Part shown: positions 24,401 through 64,000 of the stretch, piece by piece
Numbering within the stretch: position 1 is the stretch's first letter
Layout of the letters: each line of letters opens with the position of its first letter
Source: Bugula neritina
Lineage: Eukaryota; Bryozoa; Gymnolaemata; Cheilostomatida; Bugulidae
Length of the DNA: 64,000 nucleotides
Direction: 5' to 3'
Assembly (NCBI GenBank): GCA_964035545.1
Contig: OZ037765.1
Coordinates: 21,522,495-21,586,494 of the forward strand
Translations under genes and position numbers: made by a program
Notes under the pieces: model-generated
What the model was told of the DNA's origin: nothing
The model's input: only the letters and a program-made list of their open reading frames with translations
Database searches by the model: none

Positions 24401-24760
24401 GAATAGAAAATAAATAAGTTTTCCAACATTTTAATTTAAATATACATGCAGTAGAGATACGAGATGAATATAACGTTTCTTACAAAATCGTTGATTGGTT
24501 AATAAACACACTATAATTGTTACATTATTAGGTCTTTATATGATGCTTTAAACAGTTTCATGGACGGAATTTATATATATCTCTTTGTTATGGAATTTTG
24601 TGAGCACTAGGCAGTAAAAATATCCAAAAAAAGGTAAAATGTTAAATACAAACACTATCGTCAAATAAATTATCAATCGCTCATTACCAGGCAAGCCGTG
24701 TCACTGGTGTAGGTTATTTTAGTCGCGTCCTTGACATTATGGTTGGTGGTTTGCAATGAT

Positions 24761-55204
<30,444 letters not shown>

Positions 55205-55877
55205 TACAGAAGAATAGTATTAAATTTTACATATGCGTCTATATTTCGACTAAGAGCCAACTTTAATCTATTTCATGGTGAAGCATGAAAAGGCACAACT
55301 TGTGCAATGATTCGTTGCTAGGAAGCATGAAAGTGATCACTAGAGGGCGCTTTCAGCGTAGTCGCAATCCGATAGATACGTTGAATTTTCTGCTTAAAAA
55401 CTGTTAATTTTGTACAAATAAATAAATGCAAATTTATAAGCTAACTTTTTTTAAAATAACAGCAAAAATGTGAATAACTTTAGTATGTTTTATGAAATCA
55501 TGCATTTTCAGGTTCAAGGCAAAACAAAAATATTGGTAAGATAACTTCTTCAACATTGATTCAAATTGTAGTTGCAGCGTATTATGGAGGCTGCAACACG
55601 TTGTGTAATTTTTAAATCTACTATAGATAAATGGCAACAGAAAAATAACCTCTTGAAACTTTTAAATACTTTAAATGCTTTTTATCACAAAGATCAACAT
55701 AAAACAAAAATGACAAAAAATAGTTCATAAACTCTAATATTTTGAAGTGGAAACATAAAGAAAGATTATGTGAAAAACAAGACCTATATGTTATATATAT
55801 AATAGTGTCTATGTTAAAATAAGTGAATTAACGTTTTTAAAATAAAAGCCAGACATAGAATACAAATATATCTCATT
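55205..55877. other. Short spacer between PACSIN-like and DNAH7 genes
   Basis: About 670 bases between the PACSIN-like stop and the DNAH7 start, both leftward. It must hold the PACSIN-like 3' untranslated region and the DNAH7 promoter. A CTCF-core-like motif is at 55337-55350. No other gene. Confidence 0.5.
55337..55350 (+). promoter_or_regulatory. CTCF-core-like motif near the DNAH7 promoter
   Basis: TCACTAGAGGGCGC agrees with 13 of 14 positions of the bilaterian CTCF consensus CCASYAGRKGGCRS. It lies about 135 bases upstream of the DNAH7 start and shares 11 bases with the site at 19050-19060, in the opposite orientation. Confidence 0.4.
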
Positions 55878-58800
55878 CTATATAGCAAACAAATTCATAG
55901 TTAATAGCTTAACAGCATTTGATGGGTATATCCCTTCTTTAAATGCAATTCTACCAAAGCACCAACCATCACGGTCTCCTCTGATTTGATAAATAACCTC
56001 TCCTAAAATAACCAATGTACATAGTTTACTAAACTAAAATAACAATCATTATTAAATCAATTACACACATTATTACAAGTATATGAAAATCAATACCTTT
56101 TTTAATATCTAAATGATTTCTTTGTGTAGCATTGAAGCTAGACACTGCCCTGACATACACATTACTCATGTCATAATGATCCTGATTAACTGAAGGCACA
56201 TCATCGTCATTTGAAGAAGAAGTTACACTTAAAGGAGGCTTCTTAAAAGTAGAGTCAAATGACCTTTTAGGCCGAATGCCCATATGAGCATCTTTAAATT
56301 CGCTGTTTCGAGCTGATGGCCCATTTCTATAACATAGATTAAATGAATTATCAGTACGTCATTTCAAAGATAATCAAAATTGAAATTCTGAAATGTACAT
56401 ATATATTCATCTACATAAGAAAGATAAAACCAGAGCTCACAGAGAATAAATAAAATAGATTAAAATGTTGGCGTACTCACAAGCTTTCAGCAAGGGATGG
56501 ACGTCTAAGCATAAACTCTTTAGTGGAAACTCTAGCAGTTGAATTAAACTGTTGAGAATCTGACGTGAGATGTTTGAGACGGCTGAATAGAACACCAGGA
56601 CTTCTTAACTGAGATGAGAACAGCCTGCTAGTGGAGGCACCAGATAGAAGCTGTGATCTGATTGGCTCCAAATCAGCATCCTACAGACAGTATAATCAAA
56701 GCATGGCTATTGTACAGAGACAGTATAACCATTGAAATGCTCCATCAAGATTTGGCACGTGGCAAAGTAGCAGTTTGTGACTGATGATAAACAGTTTTAG
56801 CCAAGTGGAAAAAAAACTTACTTCAAACTTTGGAAAATTCCGAGGCATAGAAGACCCAAATAATTTTGCAAAAGAGTTCAAGTTTTGTTCTGGCTTAGCT
56901 ACATTGAGAGGAAATACTGCCTGGCTGTAAATATTGCTTAACCTAAAACAATTGAAAATAAATTGGGATCATTACAAGTAATGAGATCAATAATTATTAT
57001 AATAATAAAAAAATACTCAATATACCCAGATGTTTGTGAGCAACAGCTATATGCAACCAAATTGAAGATAAATACATGCTAAGACTCACGGCTCTTTGAT
57101 GTGGACCTGTTGATTTACAACCCCAATGTAATCATGAAGACTGTTTAGCAAAGCAGTCAGTCTGTCTGATTCAATTCCTTGGCAGCGATCAAACTCCTCT
57201 TTCATACTCTGCAACACCAAAGCAATTTAAACTCCGTGTAAATGCAGAGCTAAAATTGAATATTAAAGCAGTAAGTGTGCAGCGTGTAGATTATGAAATA
57301 TTCACCCTTTTGTAAGTCTCAACAATATTCTCATTGAATGAGCTGAACGCCTTCATGTAATTCAACTTAGCTTGCTCTTTAGCACTGGATAGTGAGTCTC
57401 GCTTAGCATTGGGTTGGTGTTCAGACACAGCACTCTTCTTTAACTTGCTATTCAGCTGAAGGAAGTTTTTACTCAAATCGAAGTATTTCTACAAATAGTA
57501 TTGTGAAACTAAAGAAAACATAATCCTACAAAACTTTCGTTACCAAAAACAAGTAAAAGAAATGAAGAAAATATTATGCTTCTTTACACAAGTGCTCACA
57601 TCAGAATGGTACCTCTTTTTTTAAAAAATGCACCACATATGTAGAAGGTTAAAGAATACATAAAGGGTATCGTTTGAGAATTTGTGCGATTTTTGTGCAA
57701 TGTAGAATATATTTTGATGATACAAAAATGCTATGTAATAGAAGACCTTTGAGCAAACCTCATCCAGTTTCATTAAAAGTGGTAAAATAATGATAAAGTT
57801 ATTATATGTGTAAGATTTTGCTTGAGCAGCTTTCTTATGAGAAATGTAGTTTAATACCTGTTGAACTCGAGACTATGAGAATACTAGAATTGCTATTGCT
57901 CTTCATACATTAAAAGATAGGAGGAATATTGCCAGTCATATACAAAATATGGTGTGAGTAAAGCAAGAATACAAGTGGAACAATACTGAACTAAAACATT
58001 AGAGAATTGGGAAAGTCAGAGTTAGATACATTCAACAATGAAGTAATGATAGCCAAAATCAGTCATCAATACATAATGCATCATTAGATGAAAACAAAAA
58101 AACTCGACAGACAACTGACCAACACCAACTTCAATCGAAACATAAAACAAACAAACCATCAACAAATTTGTTTAGAACTTGATAAGACGACAAAACAAGA
58201 TACAGTGAAACAGAAGCATGTGCCTTTTTCAACTTGTTAAGATGTTCTAGTGCTTTTTTGTAAGGTGCTTGAATAGATCGAAATGTCTCGCGACATTCCT
58301 TCACCTCTTTTAGTTCTTTCTGGAGAGGAACATTGTGGTAATGAGATTTCCTAAACCTATAAAACATGCTCACTAATCATATGAAAATTCAACTAAAATT
58401 CCACTGCAACAAGTTTGATGAGCGCACAAGAATATGCTTTTTTTCACAAAAAAGCCAATAAAAAAGTTTTAAATGACAGAATAGTGAGAAAAAAGCTACA
58501 CATTTCAACTACACATAATGGTCAAATTTACTAAACTAGAACTAAGAGTGAGTCATGCTTTTCAAGCCTTTGACATGAACAAGTCCTCACTTGTGAATAC
58601 TCTTTTGAATTCCTTCCGAGTGAGTGATTCCAAGACCTGAACTAATCTTAAAATGAATATCTGCTATCTTACGGCCTTCTGTAAGAATACTCTGCCAAAT
58701 GTCTTCTATCTCCCCAAACTCTGGTCCTAAAATTACATGGTAACGCCAGGGAAACTAAAACATGACAAACTCATAAAAATTGAGCCACTTGTCTACATTA

Positions 58801-60077
58801 TTTTTCTTATTTTAGCAAATAGAGTAGAATGAATTTCTGAAGTGTGTGCCACCAAAAGTTATAAAACATAACTAACTTCACTTTAAGTTTAAAATTAAAT
58901 ATAAATTTCACACCTATGCCGCAGTGATCCTGTTCAGGAGACAAGTTAAACATAAAACTTCAGGTACAGGACTCTTATTTTAATTGAACTTTATTTCATG
59001 TTTAAACTGATTGCTATTCAACATAGATATCTGAACTAAAATTATGATTATAACCATTATATTATTTAGTAAATAGCCACTTTGAAAAAGTAATTGTGAT
59101 AGCAATAATATTGACGAGAATAGATTAAAAACAACTCACAGTTGAAAATTGGTTTGGTTTGACAATAGCAAACTGTAACAATAGTTACTGTTGATAGTTT
59201 AATTTTAATCAACATGCCAACAATAATAATTAATAACCATAATTATTTGAATGATAACCATTGAGGTTTATTGGTTGAGAATGCAGCTTTTGCTCTTTAG
59301 CAATATTAACCTATTAGTTGGGAACACAACTGCAGTAGTTTGTGGAACCTGCTTTAATATAAATTCATGCTTAATAAATTTTGTAGACAATTCTGAATCA
59401 AAATATTCCAGCAAAATGCAAACGACTGCAGAATTCACAATTCTATTTATATTTGAAGTTCTTTCCTGCAGATGCGACACTTAAGGTAAACAGTATAAAT
59501 AGTTAAACAACTCAAGTATTTATAAAAAACAATTGTACTCTTGGTGCTAAAAACTAAGTGCATGATCAAAGTAGCCCGTAATCCAAATCTTTTTAATAGT
59601 TTTTTTTAATATCACAAGCCAGTACAGAGTTTTATATGAAATCACTATGAAGCAATTTCTACAAGCGAAACATTAGGACTATATGAATGAGGTGAACAAA
59701 ATCAGCATGACAGGGCACATATTAAATTATAATCAATATTCTTATTGTGGTACACACCTTGCTTGACTGCAACCGACCACTTTTTATACCAACTTTGAAG
59801 TTTATCAGCATATCTTCGCTCAATGGCTGCTCGCTCTCCAACCATCAAAAGAAAGTCATCAAGAGATCTGGAATACAAAGTGAGTAAAATAACTTCTAAG
59901 TAATAGCAATTGTGACAATCTCACAAACCTCCAGAAAAAATTTAAATACCTTTTCCCATTTTCAAGCCTCTTGACTGTAGCATCATATTGACCTTCATCC
60001 CAGAATGTTTTATTTTCAGGAATAGGCAGATACTTGTCGCATGGTATGACAAAATTAAAATAACTCCCACTAGCCAT
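55878..60077 (-). CDS. PACSIN/syndapin-like F-BAR and SH3 protein (10 exons)
   Basis: PACSINs bend membranes through an F-BAR dimer and recruit dynamin and N-WASP by a C-terminal SH3 domain. Exons in order: 59950-60077, 59758-59867, 58591-58726, 58224-58356, 57306-57488, 57090-57208, 56822-56942, 56481-56680, 56097-56326, 55878-56002 (1485 nt, 494 aa; PACSINs about 440-490). All junctions keep frame. F-BAR landmarks: KTFWDEGQYDATVKRLENGK (PACSIN SFWEPGNYKRTVKRIDDG), ERAAIERRYADKLQSWYKKW, PEFGEIEDIWQSILTE, HNVPLQKELKEVKECRETF, FDRCQGIESDRL. SH3: VYVRAVSSFNATQRNHLDIK, then DRDGWCFGR and GIYPSNAVKL. The middle is Ser-rich and divergent, with no NPF motif seen. The donor of exon 58224-58356 is AAG/GCACAT, a GC-AG intron. 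It is a divergent relative; another F-BAR subfamily is possible. Confidence 0.87.
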
Positions 60078-61273
60078 TCGCTTCTCAAGTTATTCTAATA
60101 ATTTTCTACAAAATGCAATATACAAATGTTATTCTGTACAAATTTTAACTAGTTTATTAATCATATTAATGCTCACTTCAGTGGTCAAGTCAAAGTCCAC
60201 TTCGAACTGTAATTACTAAGTCACAAAATCAGACTTGAGAATTATTATTATAACAATACTATCAATAATAGTATTACTATTACTGTTGAGTGTTGTCTAT
60301 TACTCAGCATTACCAATAGACAACACTCAACAGTAATAGTAATAGTATTAGTGATAGTTATATTTAGAGTTAGTGTTAACGCAAAATAAACTCTAACTAT
60401 TGTGATAACCAATTATTATCTAATATATTTATTAACACTCTAATTACGATTTGCAAGTAGTTCAAATAAGTCTTAAGTTCAAGGGCATTCTAAATGAGTA
60501 AGCGAAAAGAAAAAGCCAGAATCTAGAGGTCTTGAAACTTATCGATATGAACCTGAATATCAATGAGATATGTAAACTTTAAAGCAAAAACCCAAAGCAA
60601 ATTTGTTTGTGTGATCATCATAATGATAATTATCATTAAACTTTATGATTAAATATACAGACTGAAACTAAAAAGTAAATTAAAATGAATATGAGTAATT
60701 GTAATACTAATAACCATTAGCAATAATTTTACTTAAACTAAACCTAATACTTATATTAATGTTATACTTATACTCATACTAATCTCATACTGTTGCATAT
60801 GCTGTTACTGTTAATGTTATATAGTTATACTATTACTTAAAGTTAGACTGCAACTGTAAGGCGTAAGCGTATACTATAAGAATATAGTGCACAGTAAGCG
60901 ATTTAGATTGTTATGTTTATTGTGATTGTGATAGCAATACTAGCCTTACTACTAGTACTACTACTACTGCTAAGACTACTATTACTACTAGTGCCACTAC
61001 TAGTAGTAATAATATAAAATAAAAATTGCTACTACTACGTCTACTACTAGTACTAGTACTATTAGTAGTACTGGTAGTACTAGATTTAGTAATACTAATA
61101 GTAATACTAATACTACTAATAGTAATAGTGATAATAATTAAGTTTAAGAATTATTAAAGTATTATTATAAATTACTACAATTATGATTATTTTATTTTCA
61201 TCATAATCATATTCATACTGATAATATAAATATTATTAATACTTCATATAAATTATTAAATAACTATAAGTAT
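60078..61273. repeat. Degenerate simple repeats upstream of the PACSIN-like gene
   Basis: Besides the possible PACSIN-like promoter near 60078-60200, the stretch is built from imperfect ATTACTATTACT, TTATACTTATACTCATAC and TACTACTAGTAC-type repeats (densest at 60930-61140). No gene was found. The Gypsy element is inserted at its right edge. Confidence 0.75.
60270..60346. repeat. Near-perfect 32-bp hairpin
   Basis: Left arm 60270-60301 and right arm 60315-60346 are inverse complements over 32 positions with about one mismatch (core TGTTGAGTGTTGTCTATT). The loop is 13 bases. Much more regular than the surrounding simple repeats. Confidence 0.9.
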
Positions 61274-61577
61274 TGTTATAATTTTCAGATTAGGGTTGAT
61301 ATGCTATCCAGAGAGTCTATTTATCTAGTATAGAACTGCACCAGGCTAAGTCGAGTGAACGAGTATATTTTATTCACAACTATACATCATAAAAACACGA
61401 TACATTATTTCTAACAAGTTACACATCTAATCTATTTCACACTCTAGCTTCGACTGAGTTAGCAGCGGGAACTACAATTGCTGCTAACTATCAACTACGC
61501 TAATTGGCTATCCATTGTTCCGGGTCAATTACGCGACCCTACATGTTGTGCTGCTGGTAGTTCCACGAACCACCACA
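61274..61577 (-). repeat. 3' LTR of the Gypsy element
   Basis: In element orientation it starts TGTGGTGG at 61577, right after the G-rich tract, and ends ATAACA at 61274 (TG...CA rule), about 304 bases. It carries AATAAAA (61368-61374) as poly(A) signal. An alternative start, TGTAGGGTCGCG at about 61543, is possible. Comparison with the 5' LTR, outside the window, would settle the ends. Confidence 0.65.
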
Positions 61578-61857
61578 CCGCCCCCACCAGCAGAAAGCCA
61601 TCTTTCTGATATATATATAAAAAAAACATTCAATAGTAATTGCATACATCAGTGGACAAAAATAATACATAATATACAGGAAGAGACATAATAATACACA
61701 GAGTCGTTATAACGATCCGTTGCATACAATTGGCCAGCTGTAGATAGACGAGGAATACTAGCTAGCTGTGGTATTAGACAAGGAATAACCTGTCTAGCAG
61801 TTAAGCATTTGCACGAGTTTGGTTCATCACCAAATGTGGAGTATTCTGGGTAGCATA

Positions 61858-62934
61858 CTAGAGTCCTTGTTGGGCACGCCGGTGCTTGGCTTGGCATGTA
61901 CGCAGTTTCCGTTTCATACGGCATACGGATCCCTTCAGCTGGAAGAGTCCTGTGGTAGTGTTGAGTAGATCTGGCGCCAGCTGGGTGAACTCTTCTTGTA
62001 ATCGTAGGAGGCGTTCTTCTACTGTAGCTAGTCGTACTGGGTCTGGGGACGGTGTCCGTCTGCGGCGTAAGGGTGGACTGGGGGACCTGGTCCGTCTCTT
62101 CGCCGGGGTAGGGGAGATCTCTCCTTCTTCTGGATATGTAGTTTCCTCGGGGGTGTAGGTAATTGGAGGGCGGTCAGACACCAACGGGGATTGTTGGCGG
62201 GCGTTGTCTAACACACGTTGGAACCCCGAGGATAGAACGGCTAGTAGCATGGCCTTCTTTACCAGAGGTCGTATATATGTGAGGAACTCCGGGTACAGCT
62301 TGGCGTCGACCACATAGTTTTCTCCAGGGAAACAGCCCGCCGCTCTGTGTCTGGTGACGGGGTAGGGGTACACATCATTGTACCCGCAGGGGCAGAAGGT
62401 CAGTAGGAGATGAGCATTGACGTGTAGTTTAAGGGAGCGGTGAGAGGCGCAATCTTCACCACAGATCTGGCATCTCGTCCGTCCTCTGGACCCCCAGGCT
62501 GTTTCTATTTCTTCTTCGGTTTGTGGAGACACCCACCGCCAACGGCGGCGTAGTGGCTCAGGCCGGTCACCGCTAGCATAGTCCTCCGGATACGGAGCGG
62601 GAAGTGTTCTATCCCGTACCCTGGTTGTAGCGGGTCGAGTGTAATCTGAAAAAGTTTCAACAGTGTTAGTACAGTACACTGCTGTGTTGTCAGCTTGAGC
62701 AGCTTGGCAACTCCTAATTCAGTTACCTCGTAGAGATTAATGATAGTGAATAGTCAGATAGAACCGTATTGCAATGAGATTATAAAAATCTCTAAGTCAA
62801 ACTGAGTTCTTACTACGGTATTTCACTAACCTATCTCCAGCTCGATTGACTCAGTGAGTCGGAGCTGAGCGATGCAATCTAGTTTCGTATTAAGATATAG
62901 TTAACTCACCCCACGATCTGTTGTCGTAAGACAT
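61858..62934 (-). CDS. Extra Gypsy ORF: zinc-finger protein with a private intron
   Basis: This ORF sits between pol and the 3' LTR, the place of env in retroviruses, but shows no signal peptide or membrane segment. Proposed exons: 62910-62934 (ATG, 25 bases) and 61858-62645, intron 62646-62909 (donor G/GTGAGTT, acceptor CTTTTTCAG/A); 270 codons in frame. Without splicing, the long exon is open to an ATG just inside the intron. It has a C2H2 finger (CQIC, 12 residues, HVNAH), then a variant CPCGYND...TRHRAAGC knuckle. Next comes an SR-like basic segment (KRRTRSPSPP, RRRTPSPDP), a predicted coiled coil (VEERLLRLQEEFTQLAPDLL) and a basic tail. The upstream ATG lies 25 bases after the pol stop. 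Function unknown; nucleic-acid binding is inference. Confidence 0.6.
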
Positions 62935-62958
62935 ACTGAATATGTGAAATGGTTTGAA

Positions 62959-64000
62959 CTACTGCTTAGAAACACGTCTACTCTTGACTGCATCAGCGTA
63001 TGAAAAGATCGAGCAACGTGGTTGGGGTGCGTGATTAAGACTTTGCGCACCCGGCGGATGAATTTTGTTTCTACTTCCGCCGATACAAAAGTTGATATTT
63101 CCGTGGTGTTGACAACTTCCACATTTGCTCGATTCTTTTCTCGTACGGTTTTCCCCTAGACTTTCATGTGTGCCGCTTTTAACGCAGTCACATACAAAGT
63201 CCTTCAAGTATGCGGGGGGTTGCCTCGTACGCTGTCCCCTTTCTAGGGGGGGTGACACGCTTGCCGGTTCGTTAGTAGGGGCCTCTAATGGCGTCTCTAC
63301 TTCACCGTCAGCAGCCACCTCTTCTTGTTCTCCGGATGGAGCCCCTCCCTCCGTGGGGGTTTGCACTTCCGGAACCGGCTCGGTTTCTGGAAGTGATGGA
63401 ATTAGACTTGGCGGTGGCGGACACGCTTCTGTTGACAAAAGCTGCCGCTCCTCTCTCACCAAGTTTTCTTCCCGCGGTATGACCACTTCGTATTCAGGTC
63501 CATGCCGCCGTCGCCCGCGCGTTGTTGTCTGCCTCCTGGGCTCTAACAACGGGGGGGCTTCTCCCACTCCGCCGGGGCTAGCCCAATACGGTTTCAAGCG
63601 AGACTCATTCTGGATAGACACCTGTCCTGAGCGCTCAATCTTGTACGTATGATTGGGCATAGCCTCGACGACCACGTAGGGGCCTACGAACTTAGGCTTC
63701 AGCTTATCAGCCTGTCCGCGGCGCCTACGGTAATTGACCATCCACACCTTATCTCCTCTTTGATAGAGGGGTGGTTCATCGGAATCTTCGTGCCGCACCT
63801 TCCACTGCTGTTGACGCAGTATCTCGTGTGCGGCCTTCATCCGTTCCACTAGTTCACTGGCATACTCGTGGACTGAGTTATCTTGCTCTGGAACGTGATA
63901 GGTGAGATGGTCAGGGACACGAGTCTCTCTCCCGAGCATCAAGAGGTTTGGGGTCTCACCAGTACTGGTGTGTGGGGTGCTACGGTATGCACGCATGACT
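62959..64000 (-). CDS. Gypsy pol C-terminus (integrase end), partial
   Basis: The open frame enters from beyond 64000 and stops at 62959. Visible in order: AYRSTPHTSTGETPNLLMLG (typical end of the integrase core in animal Gypsy elements), a basic QRGDKVWMVNYRRRR stretch, the GPY/F module (KFVGPYVVVEAMPNHTYKIE), a Pro/Glu/Thr-rich spacer, RTRQPPAYLKDFVCDC, and a Cys/His-bearing tail (KCGSCQHHGNINFC). No chromodomain is apparent. The integrase inserts the DNA copy into the host genome. The N-terminal bulk of the polyprotein is outside the window. Confidence 0.9.
   Translation of the reverse strand, partial: VMRAYRSTPHTSTGETPNLLMLGRETRVPDHLTYHVPEQDNSVHEYASELVERMKAAHEILRQQQWKVRHEDSDEPPLYQRGDKVWMVNYRRRRGQADKLKPKFVGPYVVVEAMPNHTYKIERSGQVSIQNESRLKPYWASPGGVGEAPPLLEPRRQTTTRGRRRHGPEYEVVIPREENLVREERQLLSTEACPPPPSLIPSLPETEPVPEVQTPTEGGAPSGEQEEVAADGEVETPLEAPTNEPASVSPPLERGQRTRQPPAYLKDFVCDCVKSGTHESLGENRTRKESSKCGSCQHHGNINFCIGGSRNKIHPPGAQSLNHAPQPRCSIFSYADAVKSRRVSKQ

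Larger units (their letters stand above)
24105..24760. other. Convergent 3' ends of NRF1 and DNAH7
   Basis: No coding signal in the true frames. It holds the 3' untranslated regions of NRF1 (rightward) and DNAH7 (leftward), with facing poly(A) signals at 24360 and 24395. Confidence 0.6.
61274..64000 (-). mobile_element. Ty3/Gypsy LTR retrotransposon, 3' part (cut by window edge)
   Basis: In transcript direction (leftward) the window shows the C-terminal part of pol (63996-62959), a short leader exon, an intron, an extra zinc-finger ORF (to 61858), a G-rich tract (GGTGGGGGCGG) and a 3' LTR. Gag, protease, reverse transcriptase, most of the integrase and the 5' LTR lie beyond 64000. The coding part is visibly richer in G and C than the host DNA. 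Neither ORF has a stop or frameshift inside the visible part, so the copy looks young. The integrase context fits animal Metaviridae. It is described here only as an element in the genome. Confidence 0.88.

Noticed and set aside
62901-63122. 73-codon reverse-strand frame overlapping the pol end
   Set aside because: A shifted frame across the pol C-terminus and the ORF3 leader; the pol frame is open throughout and has family motifs.
63125-63652. 175-codon + strand open frame in the Gypsy element
   Set aside because: Antisense of the pol C-terminus, open because the pol coding DNA there is rich in G and C; no start or splice context and no recognisable domain.

Overview
The window is nuclear DNA from an animal, most likely a marine invertebrate (possibly a lophotrochozoan; the species cannot be fixed from this sequence). 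The evidence is a set of intron-rich genes with GT-AG splice sites encoding animal ciliary, signalling and transcription proteins: CCDC103, CDK10, NRF1, DNAH7 and a PACSIN-like F-BAR protein. The background is AT-rich and holds simple repeats plus LINE, SINE, MITE and Ty3/Gypsy elements. No bacterial operons, rRNA, tRNA genes or CRISPR were seen.

Layout. 1-5.3 kb: two decayed non-LTR retrotransposons (a short reverse-strand remnant, then a 2.5-kb forward LINE with an endonuclease part, reverse transcriptase and several disabling lesions). 6.4-7.9 kb: CCDC103 (+, 3 exons), a dynein-arm assembly factor. 8.65-12.15 kb: two tandem 3-exon genes (-) for small secreted proteins that resemble the N-terminal domain of meteorin. 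13-18.2 kb: CDK10 (-, 10 exons) with a MITE in one intron. 18.2-20.4 kb: SINE-like fragments and degenerate simple repeats. 20.4-24.1 kb: NRF1 (+, 7 coding exons, perhaps 8). 24.8-55.2 kb: an axonemal dynein heavy chain, best match DNAH7 (-, 64 exons, 4010 codons that stay in frame through every junction). 55.9-60.1 kb: PACSIN/syndapin-like F-BAR plus SH3 gene (-, 10 exons, 494 aa, with one apparent GC-AG intron). 60.2-61.27 kb: simple repeats with a near-perfect hairpin. 61.27-64 kb: 3' part of an intact-looking, comparatively GC-rich Ty3/Gypsy retrotransposon (-), with pol C-terminus, an extra zinc-finger ORF and a 3' LTR, cut by the window edge.

Functional links. CCDC103 and DNAH7 both serve motile cilia (arm assembly and inner-arm motor). 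NRF1 and DNAH7 converge tail to tail with facing poly(A) signals about 30 bases apart. CDK10 and NRF1 diverge. PACSIN-like and DNAH7 run head to tail with about 670 bases between them.

Most unusual: (a) the extra zinc-finger ORF of the Gypsy element, which appears to be made through a private 264-base intron just after pol; (b) the tandem meteorin-N-domain-only secreted proteins; (c) the GC-AG intron in the PACSIN-like gene; (d) the complete DNAH7 model. Exon coordinates were read by eye from splice consensus plus frame continuity and family similarity; no alignment or search was run.
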